From positions 1 to 53,343 of the forward strand of contig CALHTB010000074.1 of NCBI GenBank assembly GCA_938038785.1: 53,343 nucleotides of DNA, read 5' to 3'. Shown here in pieces: positions 42,529-51,399 of this stretch. The first letter of the stretch is position 1; each line of letters opens with the position of its first letter. This DNA comes from an uncultured Acidimicrobiales bacterium (GTDB taxonomy: Bacteria; Actinomycetota; Acidimicrobiia; Acidimicrobiales; SHLQ01). Position numbers and translations under genes: made by a program. Under the pieces are notes generated by a model. That model was not told where the DNA came from, ran no database searches, and worked only from the letters and a program-made list of their open reading frames with translations.

Positions 42529-43790
42529 GTCTTTTCTCCGATGAGCACATGGCTGACAAGCACTACAAGAAACAGCGTCAGCATCGATATCACTTGAGCT
42601 TGGATGAGCGAGTCAATGCTCCCTCGGTTGATGAGCAGCATGGCGGTTTGACCCAATCCGCCGACCAGTAGCAATACGGCCTCGGTTGTCCGGCCAGTCG
42701 ATAGGTGATGGCTGACGATCAGGTTGGCCATTGCGAAGAGTGACGTGGCAAACGCGTACCAAGCGAGTGGTCCCGAGACGTCGGAGTACTCGGGGCCAAA
42801 GACCCGACCAAGCACCGTGCCTCCGAGGAACGCTGCACCGACAACAAAGCAGACGCCCATCGTTGCGACGATGCCTAACCCGCCCCACAGCAGACCGTTG
42901 GAGTCCTCGCCTCGTTCACCACGCTGGGCAGCAGCTGGAAAGAGCGTTGTCGCAACAGACCAGGAAAGGAAGAACACGGCGCGCCCAACGAGGGCAATAG
43001 CGGCGTACACGCCTGCTGTTTCTGGTTCAAGGAAGCGCTTGGCGATAAGGACGTCGCCGTTGTTGACAATGATCTGTCCGAGCAACAACAACGCAATCGG
43101 GCCGGCGTAGATGACCAGCTCTCGAACAGCAGAACGCCCAAAGGTGTGACGCTCGTGGCTACCAACGAGCATGCGAACATGCCACCACGTTGCTACGAAG
43201 GAAGCAGCGAGGCCGATGGTGGCCCCCACGACGCCAAAGCCAGCCGCTACAAGTGCAACACCGAGTGTGACTCGAACAACCATCTCCACGACGAACGTTG
43301 CGGCCAGAGGCCTGAAGCTGAGGCGACCTTGAAGTACGCCACGACCAACTGCCTGAGCGAGGTAGAACGGCATGCCCAGCCCCAAGATCGCAAATGGCCA
43401 TGCAGACTCGGAGTTAAAAAAAGTCCGCAAGACCGACGAGCCCGCCACCAACCCAAGGGCCAGCAGTGCACCAACGATCCACGCTTTCCCTTCAAGCCAC
43501 CTAGCGAGAGCGGCGGTTGCGGTGTCGTCTTGGTGAACAACATGGATTCCAACGAATCTTGCGGCGATCATCTGCAGGCTGATCGCAATGGCCGTCACCA
43601 GCAACATGATGGTGACCATGAGGTTTGCGTCGGCGAATTCCGCCGGAGTCAACCAGCGCCCCAAGACGACGTTCAACAGATAGTTGCCGCCATTCGCGAC
43701 GATCATGGCCACGCCAAGCGCAGCACCACCCGCAGCAAGGCTGCGAGCATCGTCACCAACTTCGGGCCGGTCAGGCGTAACGGTCTCCAC
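42525..43790 (-). CDS. Polysaccharide/lipid-sugar flippase (MOP superfamily, Wzx-like)
   Basis: A 421-residue membrane protein with about 12 hydrophobic helices, beginning GGAALGVAMIVANGGNYLLNVVLGRWLTP... in the way of polysaccharide biosynthesis/Wzx proteins (the residues here are split for brevity: first helix 20-41). Charged loops such as RWLTPAEF and QGRLSFRP are typical. It would move lipid-linked glycans across the membrane. It sits between two glycosyltransferase genes of the H-NOX operon, eight bases from the GT4 gene. Confidence 0.88.
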   Translation of the reverse strand: METVTPDRPEVGDDARSLAAGGAALGVAMIVANGGNYLLNVVLGRWLTPAEFADANLMVTIMLLVTAIAISLQMIAARFVGIHVVHQDDTATAALARWLEGKAWIVGALLALGLVAGSSVLRTFFNSESAWPFAILGLGMPFYLAQAVGRGVLQGRLSFRPLAATFVVEMVVRVTLGVALVAAGFGVVGATIGLAASFVATWWHVRMLVGSHERHTFGRSAVRELVIYAGPIALLLLGQIIVNNGDVLIAKRFLEPETAGVYAAIALVGRAVFFLSWSVATTLFPAAAQRGERGEDSNGLLWGGLGIVATMGVCFVVGAAFLGGTVLGRVFGPEYSDVSGPLAWYAFATSLFAMANLIVSHHLSTGRTTEAVLLLVGGLGQTAMLLINRGSIDSLIQAQVISMLTLFLVVLVSHVLIGEKT

Positions 43791-43798
43791 AGACTGAC

Positions 43799-44995
43799 CT
43801 AGTCCTTGTTCAGGACGTCGTTGAGATGGAAGAGGTGCCAGTCGATGACCTCAGCCATCGGAATGCCCGTAGCCGCAAGATAGTTTCGCTTGCCATGCTC
43901 GATATTCAGGCCCGGATCGTCGAGCAGTTTCACCATGGCATCAGCCAAGCTGCTGGCGTCACCTGGCTCGAAGTACTGACCGATGAAACCCTCTTCCTCG
44001 ATCACTTCAACGAAGTCGCCAATAGCTGGAAGGACGGCACTTCGTCCATACATTCCTGCTTGGTGTAGCACGCCGGAACTACCGGTCGTCGAGGTGTAGG
44101 GGAAGGCTGTGAGGGTTGAACCGGTGAAGAGCCCTGGAACATCGTCCTCCTCGATGTAGCCCGAGAACACCACGTTGTCGAGGTCGGCGCAGGCAGCTTG
44201 AACACCGGCGAGATAACCAACAGAGTTCGGGCTGTCCGTTCCTGCAATTTCGAGCACCAGGTCGTCGTAGCCACGCTCGATCAGCTGACGGAAGGCATCG
44301 ACGAGCACGTCGACGGTCTTGTACGTGCCCCACTTGCCGAAGGCGAGAATCTTGCGTGGCCCCTCTGCTGGCGGACCAAAAGTAGGTTCCGCGATTTCCT
44401 CGAAGCTGCCGTGTGGGGCGAGGAGCACGTTGGTCGCTCCGTAGCTATCTCGAAGAAACTCGACGTATCTCGGAATCGTGAGGGCGACATAGTCGGCCTT
44501 CAAAATGACTCTGGTAAGCATCCGGCCAGCTGACGTCATCAACTTGGCCATGAGCTTCGAGTCGGCAAAGCCCGCATCGGCCATGTCGACGTTGTCGACG
44601 AGGTTGTGCAGGATCACGGCGGTAGGGACACCAACACCGCGAAGCAGCGCTGGCGTCAGCAGTCCGAGGCCGCCAGCAATTCGTTGGTCTCCAAACGTGG
44701 CGAACTGCAGGTTGATGATGACCGCGTCGACCTTCGCGGATTTGATCGCTCGGATCAGGCGCGCCGGATTGGCTACCGCGTTGAATTTCCACGACACGAT
44801 GGACTCGACCTTCTCGCCATGTTCCTCTAGGGCCATGGGCGGGCCAGCGTCGGTCTCGTCGGCGAACACGACAACCTTCGAGATGTCCGGGTTCGCTGCC
44901 ATGTGTTTCACCACATGAAAGCCGAATTCGTTCAGGCTGTTGCGGCCGGGTGGAAACGCCGTCAGGACGCCCAGTCGGAGTGGTTTCGAGTTCAT
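43799..44995 (-). CDS. GT4-family glycosyltransferase
   Basis: A 398-residue GT-B enzyme. The N-terminal domain has RLGVLTAFPPGRNSLNEFG and the middle LLAPHGSFEEIAEP. The C-terminal nucleotide-sugar domain has ILAFGKWGTYKTVDVLVDAF, FSGYIEEDDVPGLFTGSTLTAFPYTS and a modified EX7E-like region around GSSGVLHQAGMYGR. Likely adds a sugar to the exported glycan. It is two bases downstream of the soluble histidine kinase gene. Confidence 0.9.
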   Translation of the reverse strand: MNSKPLRLGVLTAFPPGRNSLNEFGFHVVKHMAANPDISKVVVFADETDAGPPMALEEHGEKVESIVSWKFNAVANPARLIRAIKSAKVDAVIINLQFATFGDQRIAGGLGLLTPALLRGVGVPTAVILHNLVDNVDMADAGFADSKLMAKLMTSAGRMLTRVILKADYVALTIPRYVEFLRDSYGATNVLLAPHGSFEEIAEPTFGPPAEGPRKILAFGKWGTYKTVDVLVDAFRQLIERGYDDLVLEIAGTDSPNSVGYLAGVQAACADLDNVVFSGYIEEDDVPGLFTGSTLTAFPYTSTTGSSGVLHQAGMYGRSAVLPAIGDFVEVIEEEGFIGQYFEPGDASSLADAMVKLLDDPGLNIEHGKRNYLAATGIPMAEVIDWHLFHLNDVLNKD

Positions 44996-44997
44996 AG

Positions 44998-45951
44998 TCA
45001 GCTGACCGTTCTTTGGCTCATGTCGGTTGTCCGCTCAGGTTGTGTGTGTTCGCCATCTGGCGCCGGCATCTCAAGACGAGCGACCGAGCCAGTGGACCCG
45101 TCGCTCGTGAGTTCAAGAGTCCCACCTATTGCCTCGGCAATTCGGCGACAAATCCCAAGGCCAAGCCCGAGTCCCTGTGCAGCACGCGCCGAGGAATCGT
45201 CGACCATCGAAAAGTCAGCGGTCAGAAGCTCAGGTATGAGTTCCGGCGAGATTCCTGGGCCCGAGTCGATGACCGACAGCTCGAATCGAAGCTCGTCCAC
45301 GTCGATTTCTACCCGAAGCGCCCCGGGAGAGGCATGGGTAAGAGCGTTGTCGATCAGTTCGTTTGCGATCTGCAGCACCCGTGGCTCATCGATTGCACAG
45401 TCGGCAAGTCCGTGGGTCCAAACCGTCAACAAGTGGCCGCTTCGAAGTGCTTCGGTCTGCCAGCGATCTCGAATGTCGTCGGCGACGCTCGCAACGGTGA
45501 CGACGCTTCGGTTCGTGGTGAACGAGCCGCTGTCGAGTGCTACGAGGTCGAGTAGACGAGAGACCAGGTGCAGGAGTCGCTCGGCGGACTCAACAGCGAC
45601 ATCGAGGTAGCGATTTCCCTGATCGCCGACCAGGTGTGGCCCAAGAATTTCGAGCATTCCCAAAATCCCGTTCAAAGGAGTTCGCATCTCGTGGCTGAGG
45701 GTGGCGAGAAACCGGTCGCGCGCCGAGCTGGCCACGCGAAGCTGCTCGAGCGTTTCAGCCAGATCTTTGGTCCGTTCCTCGACCCGAGCATCGAGGTCTT
45801 GGTTGGCGAGCCAAAGGTCGCGCATTCCCCGTTCCGAGATTTCCTCGGCCTGGCGCCGTGCGTCGCGTTCGCGCTGAAGGCGGCGTTCGAGCCGTTCGAT
45901 GACGACATCGGGCGAAGCCTCCCTTTGGGGAGGCTTTTCGGGGACTGGCAT
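44998..45951 (-). CDS. Soluble histidine kinase without sensor domain
   Basis: A 317-residue cytoplasmic kinase with no membrane helix. Residues 15-78 are a long charged coiled coil (IERLERRLQRERDARRQAEE and onward). HisKA follows with His87 in LATLSHEMRTPLNG. The ATPase domain has NELIDNALTHASPG, VIDSGPGISPEL and GLGLGLGICRRIAE. The absence of PAS, GAF or membrane domains points to regulation in trans. Its gene starts two bases after the H-NOX stop, so H-NOX is the best candidate regulator. Confidence 0.93.
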   Translation of the reverse strand: MPVPEKPPQREASPDVVIERLERRLQRERDARRQAEEISERGMRDLWLANQDLDARVEERTKDLAETLEQLRVASSARDRFLATLSHEMRTPLNGILGMLEILGPHLVGDQGNRYLDVAVESAERLLHLVSRLLDLVALDSGSFTTNRSVVTVASVADDIRDRWQTEALRSGHLLTVWTHGLADCAIDEPRVLQIANELIDNALTHASPGALRVEIDVDELRFELSVIDSGPGISPELIPELLTADFSMVDDSSARAAQGLGLGLGICRRIAEAIGGTLELTSDGSTGSVARLEMPAPDGEHTQPERTTDMSQRTVS

Positions 45952-45953
45952 GA

Positions 45954-46514
45954 CTAGGCGGCGGTGTCCACCGTTGCCTCGGCAGCAAGAATGCGAACAT
46001 CGAACACGGTCGTCTCTTCACCGATGCCCGAAACAACGTCGATTTCGATCTCTTCAGCGAATCGGTCGGCCGCGCCGTACATCAAGCCTTGGGCCAGGAC
46101 ACCAAGCTTGCGAGCTGAGTGATATGTGATGCGAAGTGCACCATCATCAAGATTTTCAAACTCAAACTGCGGCGGCGTCGCATCCGGATGCAGTTTGAGC
46201 ACCTCGGGGTGAATGATGTCGTTTACTCGGCGAAGAAAGTCGTGCGTGCCATCGGAGTCTTCCACTAGATCTGGGTAGCGGCTTGCGAGATGTGGGAACG
46301 AGTGACGCCCCAGAATCTTCACGAGTTCGGTCGCATCGATGCCCGTCATCTGAACGGCGGTTTCCACCAGCGCGATCAGTTCAGCATCGTCGTAGTTTCC
46401 AAGAGACGTGTACCGCCCGGACACTCCAGCCGCGTCAAGGAGGTCGTCCCATACATCCTCGGAGTAGAGCGTGACGACCGCTTCTTCGACGGCGTTGAAA
46501 ATGACACCCTTCAT
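45954..46514 (-). CDS. H-NOX heme nitric-oxide sensor protein
   Basis: A 186-residue heme-binding H-NOX domain. The proximal heme ligand His102 is in VNDIIHPEVLKLHP, Pro115 in the DATPPQF turn, and the porphyrin-propionate motif YxSxR is Y131-x-S133-x-R135. These numbers equal those of Thermoanaerobacter H-NOX. Residue 140 is Leu; the distal Tyr that stabilises O2 is absent, predicting an NO-selective sensor like those paired with histidine kinases in aerobes. ATG 46514 gives the canonical MKGVIFN start; the frame extends to 46547. The ATG overlaps the hybrid kinase stop (ATGA) and the next kinase follows after two bases. Confidence 0.95.
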   Translation of the reverse strand: MKGVIFNAVEEAVVTLYSEDVWDDLLDAAGVSGRYTSLGNYDDAELIALVETAVQMTGIDATELVKILGRHSFPHLASRYPDLVEDSDGTHDFLRRVNDIIHPEVLKLHPDATPPQFEFENLDDGALRITYHSARKLGVLAQGLMYGAADRFAEEIEIDVVSGIGEETTVFDVRILAAEATVDTAA

Positions 46515-48085
46515 GGCTGTCCCTTCTTGTTGATTTCCTCGTCCCATTCGTCAACTCTTTTGGTGAGTTCACGCTCTGTCTCATCGGCATTTTCGAGTAC
46601 CGATTTCAGCAACCTCTCCGCATTGATAGGTGTCGTGGCATCGTGCTCGAACATCTTGCACGCATCCGATAGCGACATAGCGCCGAGCATTGCCGCAGTC
46701 GATTTCACCGTGTGAGCCGCGCGACGTGCCGTTTCGAGATCGCCCGACGACACACCTGCTTCGAGCTCGCCCCGCCATTTCCTCAGCTCAGTGAGGAAGG
46801 TGATCACAATCGAATGGGCCACCGATCGGTCGCCAAGGTCATCCACTAGGCGTGCAATCGCTTCATCGTCGATGGTGGTTGTCGACACTTCAGGGTCCGA
46901 AGTAGCAGTAGACGAGGTGCCCGACCAGCGGTCGATCATCGCTCCCAGATCTGACAGCGACACCGGCTTGGGCAGGTAGTCGTCCATTCCGGCGGCAAGG
47001 CAGCGGTCTCGGTCACCGGTTGTCACACTGGCCGTCATCGCCACGATCGTCGGCTGGGCGACCTCATCGCCGAGCGCCCGGATCCGGCGGGCGGCTTCGA
47101 GACCATCGACTTCGGGCATGTGCCAGTCCATGAGCACGAGGTCATAGGGCGTGTCGCGAATCATGGCGATGGCGTCGGGGCCCGAGCCAGCCAAGTCAAA
47201 CTCATGCCCGAGGCGCTTGATCTGGGCGCTGGCGAGGATCTGGTTGACCTCGGAGTCATCCACGACGAGGATCTTCACCGCCTCGAGATTGCTGGACAGC
47301 TCATGGCCGTCCGGCACGCGATCGGTTGCCCGCCGACCCTTGCGGAACGGAATCTCACACGTGAACGTCGTGCCGGAAGCGGAGGAGGCAAACGTTATGG
47401 CCCCGCCCATCAGCTCGACGAGCATTTTGGTGATCGTGAGCCCGATGCCGGTGCCAGTATTCGAGTCGGCCGAGTGCATTTGGCTGTACGGCTCGAAGAG
47501 CGACTCGGCCTTCTCGGCTGGGATTCCACGGCCGGTGTCCACAACGTCGAATCGCAGGACATCGCCTGCCCCGGGGGCGACGGCGAGCACTATCGAGCCG
47601 GAGTCGGTGTACTTGATTGCGTTGCTGATCAGATTGACCAAGATCTGTCGCAATCGATATTCATCGCCCAACACGACTCGCGGAGTATCGGGGCTGATCT
47701 CTACGAGAAGTTCCAAGCCCTTCAGCTCGGCCTGGGGACGGTTCGTCAAGCCGATCGAGTCAACAACCGCTGCTGGCATGAAGGAAGCGACCTGGAGTTC
47801 CATGTGGCCTTCACCGATCTTCGACATGTCGAGGAGGTCGTCGATCATGCGCCGGAGAACGTGGGCTTCACGATCGATTGACTCGATGTGATGACGGTCG
47901 ATCGCCTCTACCGTCGCCGAACCGAGCAGCACTTCGGCCAGGCCCTGGATTGCGTGAAGCGGCGAGCGCATCTCGTGGCTCAAGCGGGTGATGAATCGCG
48001 ATCGATCAGCCAGCGCCTCCTCGAGCTCAGCGATGTTCTGGATGAGTTTCGCAACCTGCTGTTCGCCCATATCTGAAGACGTCAC
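46511..48085 (-). CDS. Hybrid histidine kinase-receiver-Hpt protein
   Basis: A 524-residue soluble phosphorelay protein. A short N-terminal coiled coil leads to HisKA His37 (ITRLSHEMRSPLHAIQGL), an ATPase domain (NLISNAIKYTDSG, VVDTGRGIP, GTGIGLTITKML), a receiver with DDS at 276-278 and phosphoacceptor D320 in LVLMDWHMPEVDG, and a C-terminal Hpt with His458 in RRAAHTVKSTAAMLG. It has no sensor domain or membrane helix. A GTG start at 48085 is preceded by AGAGG. It is the first gene of the 11-gene operon, coupled to H-NOX, which fits the H-NOX-regulated kinase (HnoK/HahK-like) pattern. Confidence 0.94.
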   Translation of the reverse strand: MTSSDMGEQQVAKLIQNIAELEEALADRSRFITRLSHEMRSPLHAIQGLAEVLLGSATVEAIDRHHIESIDREAHVLRRMIDDLLDMSKIGEGHMELQVASFMPAAVVDSIGLTNRPQAELKGLELLVEISPDTPRVVLGDEYRLRQILVNLISNAIKYTDSGSIVLAVAPGAGDVLRFDVVDTGRGIPAEKAESLFEPYSQMHSADSNTGTGIGLTITKMLVELMGGAITFASSASGTTFTCEIPFRKGRRATDRVPDGHELSSNLEAVKILVVDDSEVNQILASAQIKRLGHEFDLAGSGPDAIAMIRDTPYDLVLMDWHMPEVDGLEAARRIRALGDEVAQPTIVAMTASVTTGDRDRCLAAGMDDYLPKPVSLSDLGAMIDRWSGTSSTATSDPEVSTTTIDDEAIARLVDDLGDRSVAHSIVITFLTELRKWRGELEAGVSSGDLETARRAAHTVKSTAAMLGAMSLSDACKMFEHDATTPINAERLLKSVLENADETERELTKRVDEWDEEINKKGQP

Positions 48086-48127
48086 ATCGCACCTCTGTTG
48101 ACTCTCATCGCACTATCGGCACGTCTC

Positions 48128-48137
48128 GGAACGTTCC
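48128..48137. promoter_or_regulatory. Palindrome GGAACGTTCC in divergent promoter region
   Basis: A perfect 10-bp palindrome lies 43 bases upstream of the hybrid kinase start, in the 137-base gap to the divergent membrane protein gene. It contains the ECF-sigma -35 core GGAAC on both strands, so it may be a promoter element or a dyad operator. A TTAAGA / CATAAA pair further right is a weak promoter candidate for the plus-strand operon. Confidence 0.35.
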
Positions 48138-48222
48138 TAAGACCGGCTCGCCAGAAGCACCAGGGTTAAGAGATCGCTGACGAACCTTCATAAATGGGTG
48201 GTTTTTCGCCGATTGGCACCTC

Positions 48223-51200
48223 ATGCGTGCGATTCGCGCAACCCAACCACCAACAACGGCTGAAACACACGAGTTTCCGCGGCACCGGGTTCCGCCGCGC
48301 CTGGTTTGGGCCCTGCTGATTGTGCTGGTCTTTCACGGGTCGCTATTGCTCTCAGGGTCATTTGCGGGAACCTACGACGCCTACGTGCATATGTTTCTCG
48401 GCGATCACTACGCACGAGACTGGTTCTCGACTTGGGAGCAGCGTTGGTACACCGGCTTCACCACCGTGTCGTATCCACCCGGAACCCATATGGCCATTGC
48501 GGCCATCTCCAAAGTCACCGGATCGTTGGGGTCGGCGTTCGTCGTCGTCCAGACATCGGCCCTACTGCTGCTTACGGTCGGCATGTATCGCTACAGCCGG
48601 ATCTGGGTCGATGAGCGTGCAGCGGGCAATGCTGCGATCCTGCTTGCGTTGTCTTCTTCCATTGCCGAAACGGTGCATGTATTTGGGCAACTACCCACGA
48701 CATTTGCCTTGGCGTTTCTGCTGAATGCAATCCCCTATCTTCGAACTTGGGTCTTTGGTGGGCGTTTGGGGAATCTCTTCATCGGCGTTCTGACGCTTGC
48801 TGCGTGCACGGCTGGCCATCACGTGACGACCCTGTTCGGATCGATCTTCTTCCTCGGGCCAGTCATTGTGGCTGGTTTGCTCGCCCAGTCGAGGATTCCC
48901 CGAGAGGGCGAATCCAGCGACGCAACCATTTCCATCTCTCGACGAACCGCTCGGGCACTTGCGACGCGCAGGCTGAAACGCATAGGGCCTGCGGCGCTTC
49001 GCCTGTTGCTCGTTGGTGTTCTTTGCATCGTCACTCTCGTAGCGGTCGTACTGCCGTACTGGCTATGGAGCGGGTCAGATCCCATCAATCAGGTGTCGAT
49101 ACCTCACGGCAGCCGAGCAAATTTCTGGAGTGACAAAAACCTTGGGCTCGTGTTCTTTGTCATTCCGTGGGGCGTGCTCATCTTTGCCTTGCCGTATGCG
49201 ATCGTGCGGGCCCTGGCTGACCGAATGTGGCCTCTCGCAGCGTCGATTGGATTGCTCTTCGTTCTTGGGACGGGAGGCACGACGCCCATTCCGCGAATGC
49301 TCCTCGGTGGGGCATTCGACATCTTGACCCTCGACCGATTTACGTTCTGGGCCACGATGCAGATTCTGCCGTTGGCTGGGTTGTTGGTATCGAGTGTGGA
49401 GAACGGTGCGATTGCATCATGGCTTCGAGAGACCGGCGGCCCAGCCTTGCTCCGCGGCACGCAGGTCGTTGGCGTCGTAGCTCTAGTTGGCATGGCCTTG
49501 TTCGCCGCCAACCTGTCAGCGTTTAGACCCTTTCAACCCGAGCCAATCGACAACGACCCCATCGTTGCCTTCCTCGAGAAGGACCAGCACGAACGGTGGC
49601 GGTTTATGACGCTTGGTTTCGGCGATCAGATGGCCGCGCTTTCAGCAGCCACAACCGCGACACAGGTTGATGGCAACTATCACTCGGCCCGTCGTCTTCC
49701 CGAGCTGACTTCGACGTCGGTGGAACGGCTCGAAGGCGCTAAGTACCGGGGTATTTCTGGGCTTGGATCACTTCAGCAGTTCTTGGAGGTCCCCGAGAAG
49801 TACCACCTGAAGTTCGTGTTCTCTAACGATCGCTTCTACGACCCATTGCTCCAGGTACTTGGGTGGGAACGGCTCGGACCCTTGGAGAACGGCATCGATG
49901 TCTGGGAGAAGGCTGACGTCGAACCGCTCCCAGCCGTCCTGCCGGTCAAGGAACTACCGGGCTGGCAGCGCTTCTTGTGGGGAACGGTTCCGCCAGCCGC
50001 GATCGTCCTTGCATCTCTCCTCCTTCTCAGCCGGTTCGTGTTCAGTGCGCCTGAAGAGATCGGTCTCGACGCCGCAGAAAACGAGCCGAACCTGCCGTCT
50101 CCAATCGTGTTGAACCTTCGGCAGCTTCTATCGGAGGTACCCACCCCAACGGCGCGCAACGGCCGGCGAAGCGTCATAGCTCTGGCGGCGTGCCTGATTG
50201 CGGCCATGGCCGTAGCGACGATCGGAGAAGAGCCGACCCCGGAAGAAACAGTGGAGGCCTACTACGACCATCTCGACTTCCGGCGTTGGACGGACGCATA
50301 CGATCTACTGGACCCCGACACCCGACCAAGTTACGAGCTCTGGCGCTTGCAGTTCTCGGTGACGGGCGGCCTGCTTTCGAGCTACGCCAAGCTCGATGCG
50401 ATCGAGACAACGAACGTCAGCCTCGAGGCATCTAGGTCTCGCGTATCTGCGAACCTGCGCTACATCACCGCACTCGACTGGTACCCAGTTGAACGCCCAC
50501 ATGACCTGGTGAAGCGGGGGAAGTCATGGTTCCTCCTTGCAGAGCTGCCGGATCTGACCACTCCCCCCGACCAATTAGTCCGGCGCTCCGAAGTGGACTT
50601 CGCCATCCAGGGCCGACGACGTGTCACGTCGCTCAACACCGAACTTACCGATGTTCAAGATCGTCCCGAGATCGACGTCGACGCAGTGCGGCTGATGGAC
50701 ATGGCCGGTCTCCCTGTGGTTGTCGGCGAGGTCGCGAATCGCGACGTCGACCCAGCTGACGTCACGATCACCGCAGTTCTGCGCAATGCCGAAGGTGCGG
50801 TGCTTGCGAGATACAACGCGACAGACCACCTCATCCGAACGCTCAATCCTCGCGAGTCGACACCGTTCCGGATCGACTTCCAACGTGTCGCAGCGGGAGC
50901 CAACCTCGACTTCGACCCTCTCGACGTTCAACCAGTCGAGCTCACCGATGAGATCGCCAGCGTCGAGGTGTACGGGAAAGCCGTGGTGACAACGCAAGGT
51001 TTGTACCGTGGCCTTGGCGTCAACTCGCTCGCCCTCGAACAGCTCGACGAGGACTTCCGCTTGTCGGGCTCGTTGCGCAACGACGGCGTGACCGAGGCAA
51101 TCGTGCCTATCCTCATCATCAGCTACCTCGATGGAGAGGGCGAGGTGCTTTGGGTTGAGCGACGCTTCGTCGAAGAATCGGTGCGACCTCAACGTTCGAT

Positions 51201-51399
51201 CGAGTTCTCCTTTGAGATCCCAGAGCTCGGCAACGTCGAGCCGAGCGAGATCGAGCCGATCGTGTACGCGAACGGAATCGACGACGCTCGTACACCCCTA
51301 CGCCGCAACGTCGGATTGATCGACGCTCCGACAGGAAGCGCGTTTGCATCGCTTCGCGTTGATGTGACGACCATCGTCGCGTCCGAGGTTGTCGAATGA
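48223..51399 (+). CDS. Large polytopic membrane protein, GT-C-like, with C-terminal extracytoplasmic domains
   Basis: A 1058-residue protein. Residues 28-420 contain about ten hydrophobic helices. The first outside loop has TYDAYVHMFLGDHYARDW, an acidic loop in the place of the GT-C catalytic Asp. A soluble segment (435-560) is followed by helices near 575-595 and 650-665 and a ~390-residue C-terminal region with an NTF2-like part (ETVEAYYDHLDFRRWTDAYDLL) and two FxLYD/Ig-like beta domains. It could be a polyprenyl-linked glycosyltransferase or mannosyltransferase-like enzyme, but no family is firmly recognised. The next gene overlaps by four bases. Confidence 0.75.
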   Translation: MRAIRATQPPTTAETHEFPRHRVPPRLVWALLIVLVFHGSLLLSGSFAGTYDAYVHMFLGDHYARDWFSTWEQRWYTGFTTVSYPPGTHMAIAAISKVTGSLGSAFVVVQTSALLLLTVGMYRYSRIWVDERAAGNAAILLALSSSIAETVHVFGQLPTTFALAFLLNAIPYLRTWVFGGRLGNLFIGVLTLAACTAGHHVTTLFGSIFFLGPVIVAGLLAQSRIPREGESSDATISISRRTARALATRRLKRIGPAALRLLLVGVLCIVTLVAVVLPYWLWSGSDPINQVSIPHGSRANFWSDKNLGLVFFVIPWGVLIFALPYAIVRALADRMWPLAASIGLLFVLGTGGTTPIPRMLLGGAFDILTLDRFTFWATMQILPLAGLLVSSVENGAIASWLRETGGPALLRGTQVVGVVALVGMALFAANLSAFRPFQPEPIDNDPIVAFLEKDQHERWRFMTLGFGDQMAALSAATTATQVDGNYHSARRLPELTSTSVERLEGAKYRGISGLGSLQQFLEVPEKYHLKFVFSNDRFYDPLLQVLGWERLGPLENGIDVWEKADVEPLPAVLPVKELPGWQRFLWGTVPPAAIVLASLLLLSRFVFSAPEEIGLDAAENEPNLPSPIVLNLRQLLSEVPTPTARNGRRSVIALAACLIAAMAVATIGEEPTPEETVEAYYDHLDFRRWTDAYDLLDPDTRPSYELWRLQFSVTGGLLSSYAKLDAIETTNVSLEASRSRVSANLRYITALDWYPVERPHDLVKRGKSWFLLAELPDLTTPPDQLVRRSEVDFAIQGRRRVTSLNTELTDVQDRPEIDVDAVRLMDMAGLPVVVGEVANRDVDPADVTITAVLRNAEGAVLARYNATDHLIRTLNPRESTPFRIDFQRVAAGANLDFDPLDVQPVELTDEIASVEVYGKAVVTTQGLYRGLGVNSLALEQLDEDFRLSGSLRNDGVTEAIVPILIISYLDGEGEVLWVERRFVEESVRPQRSIEFSFEIPELGNVEPSEIEPIVYANGIDDARTPLRRNVGLIDAPTGSAFASLRVDVTTIVASEVVE

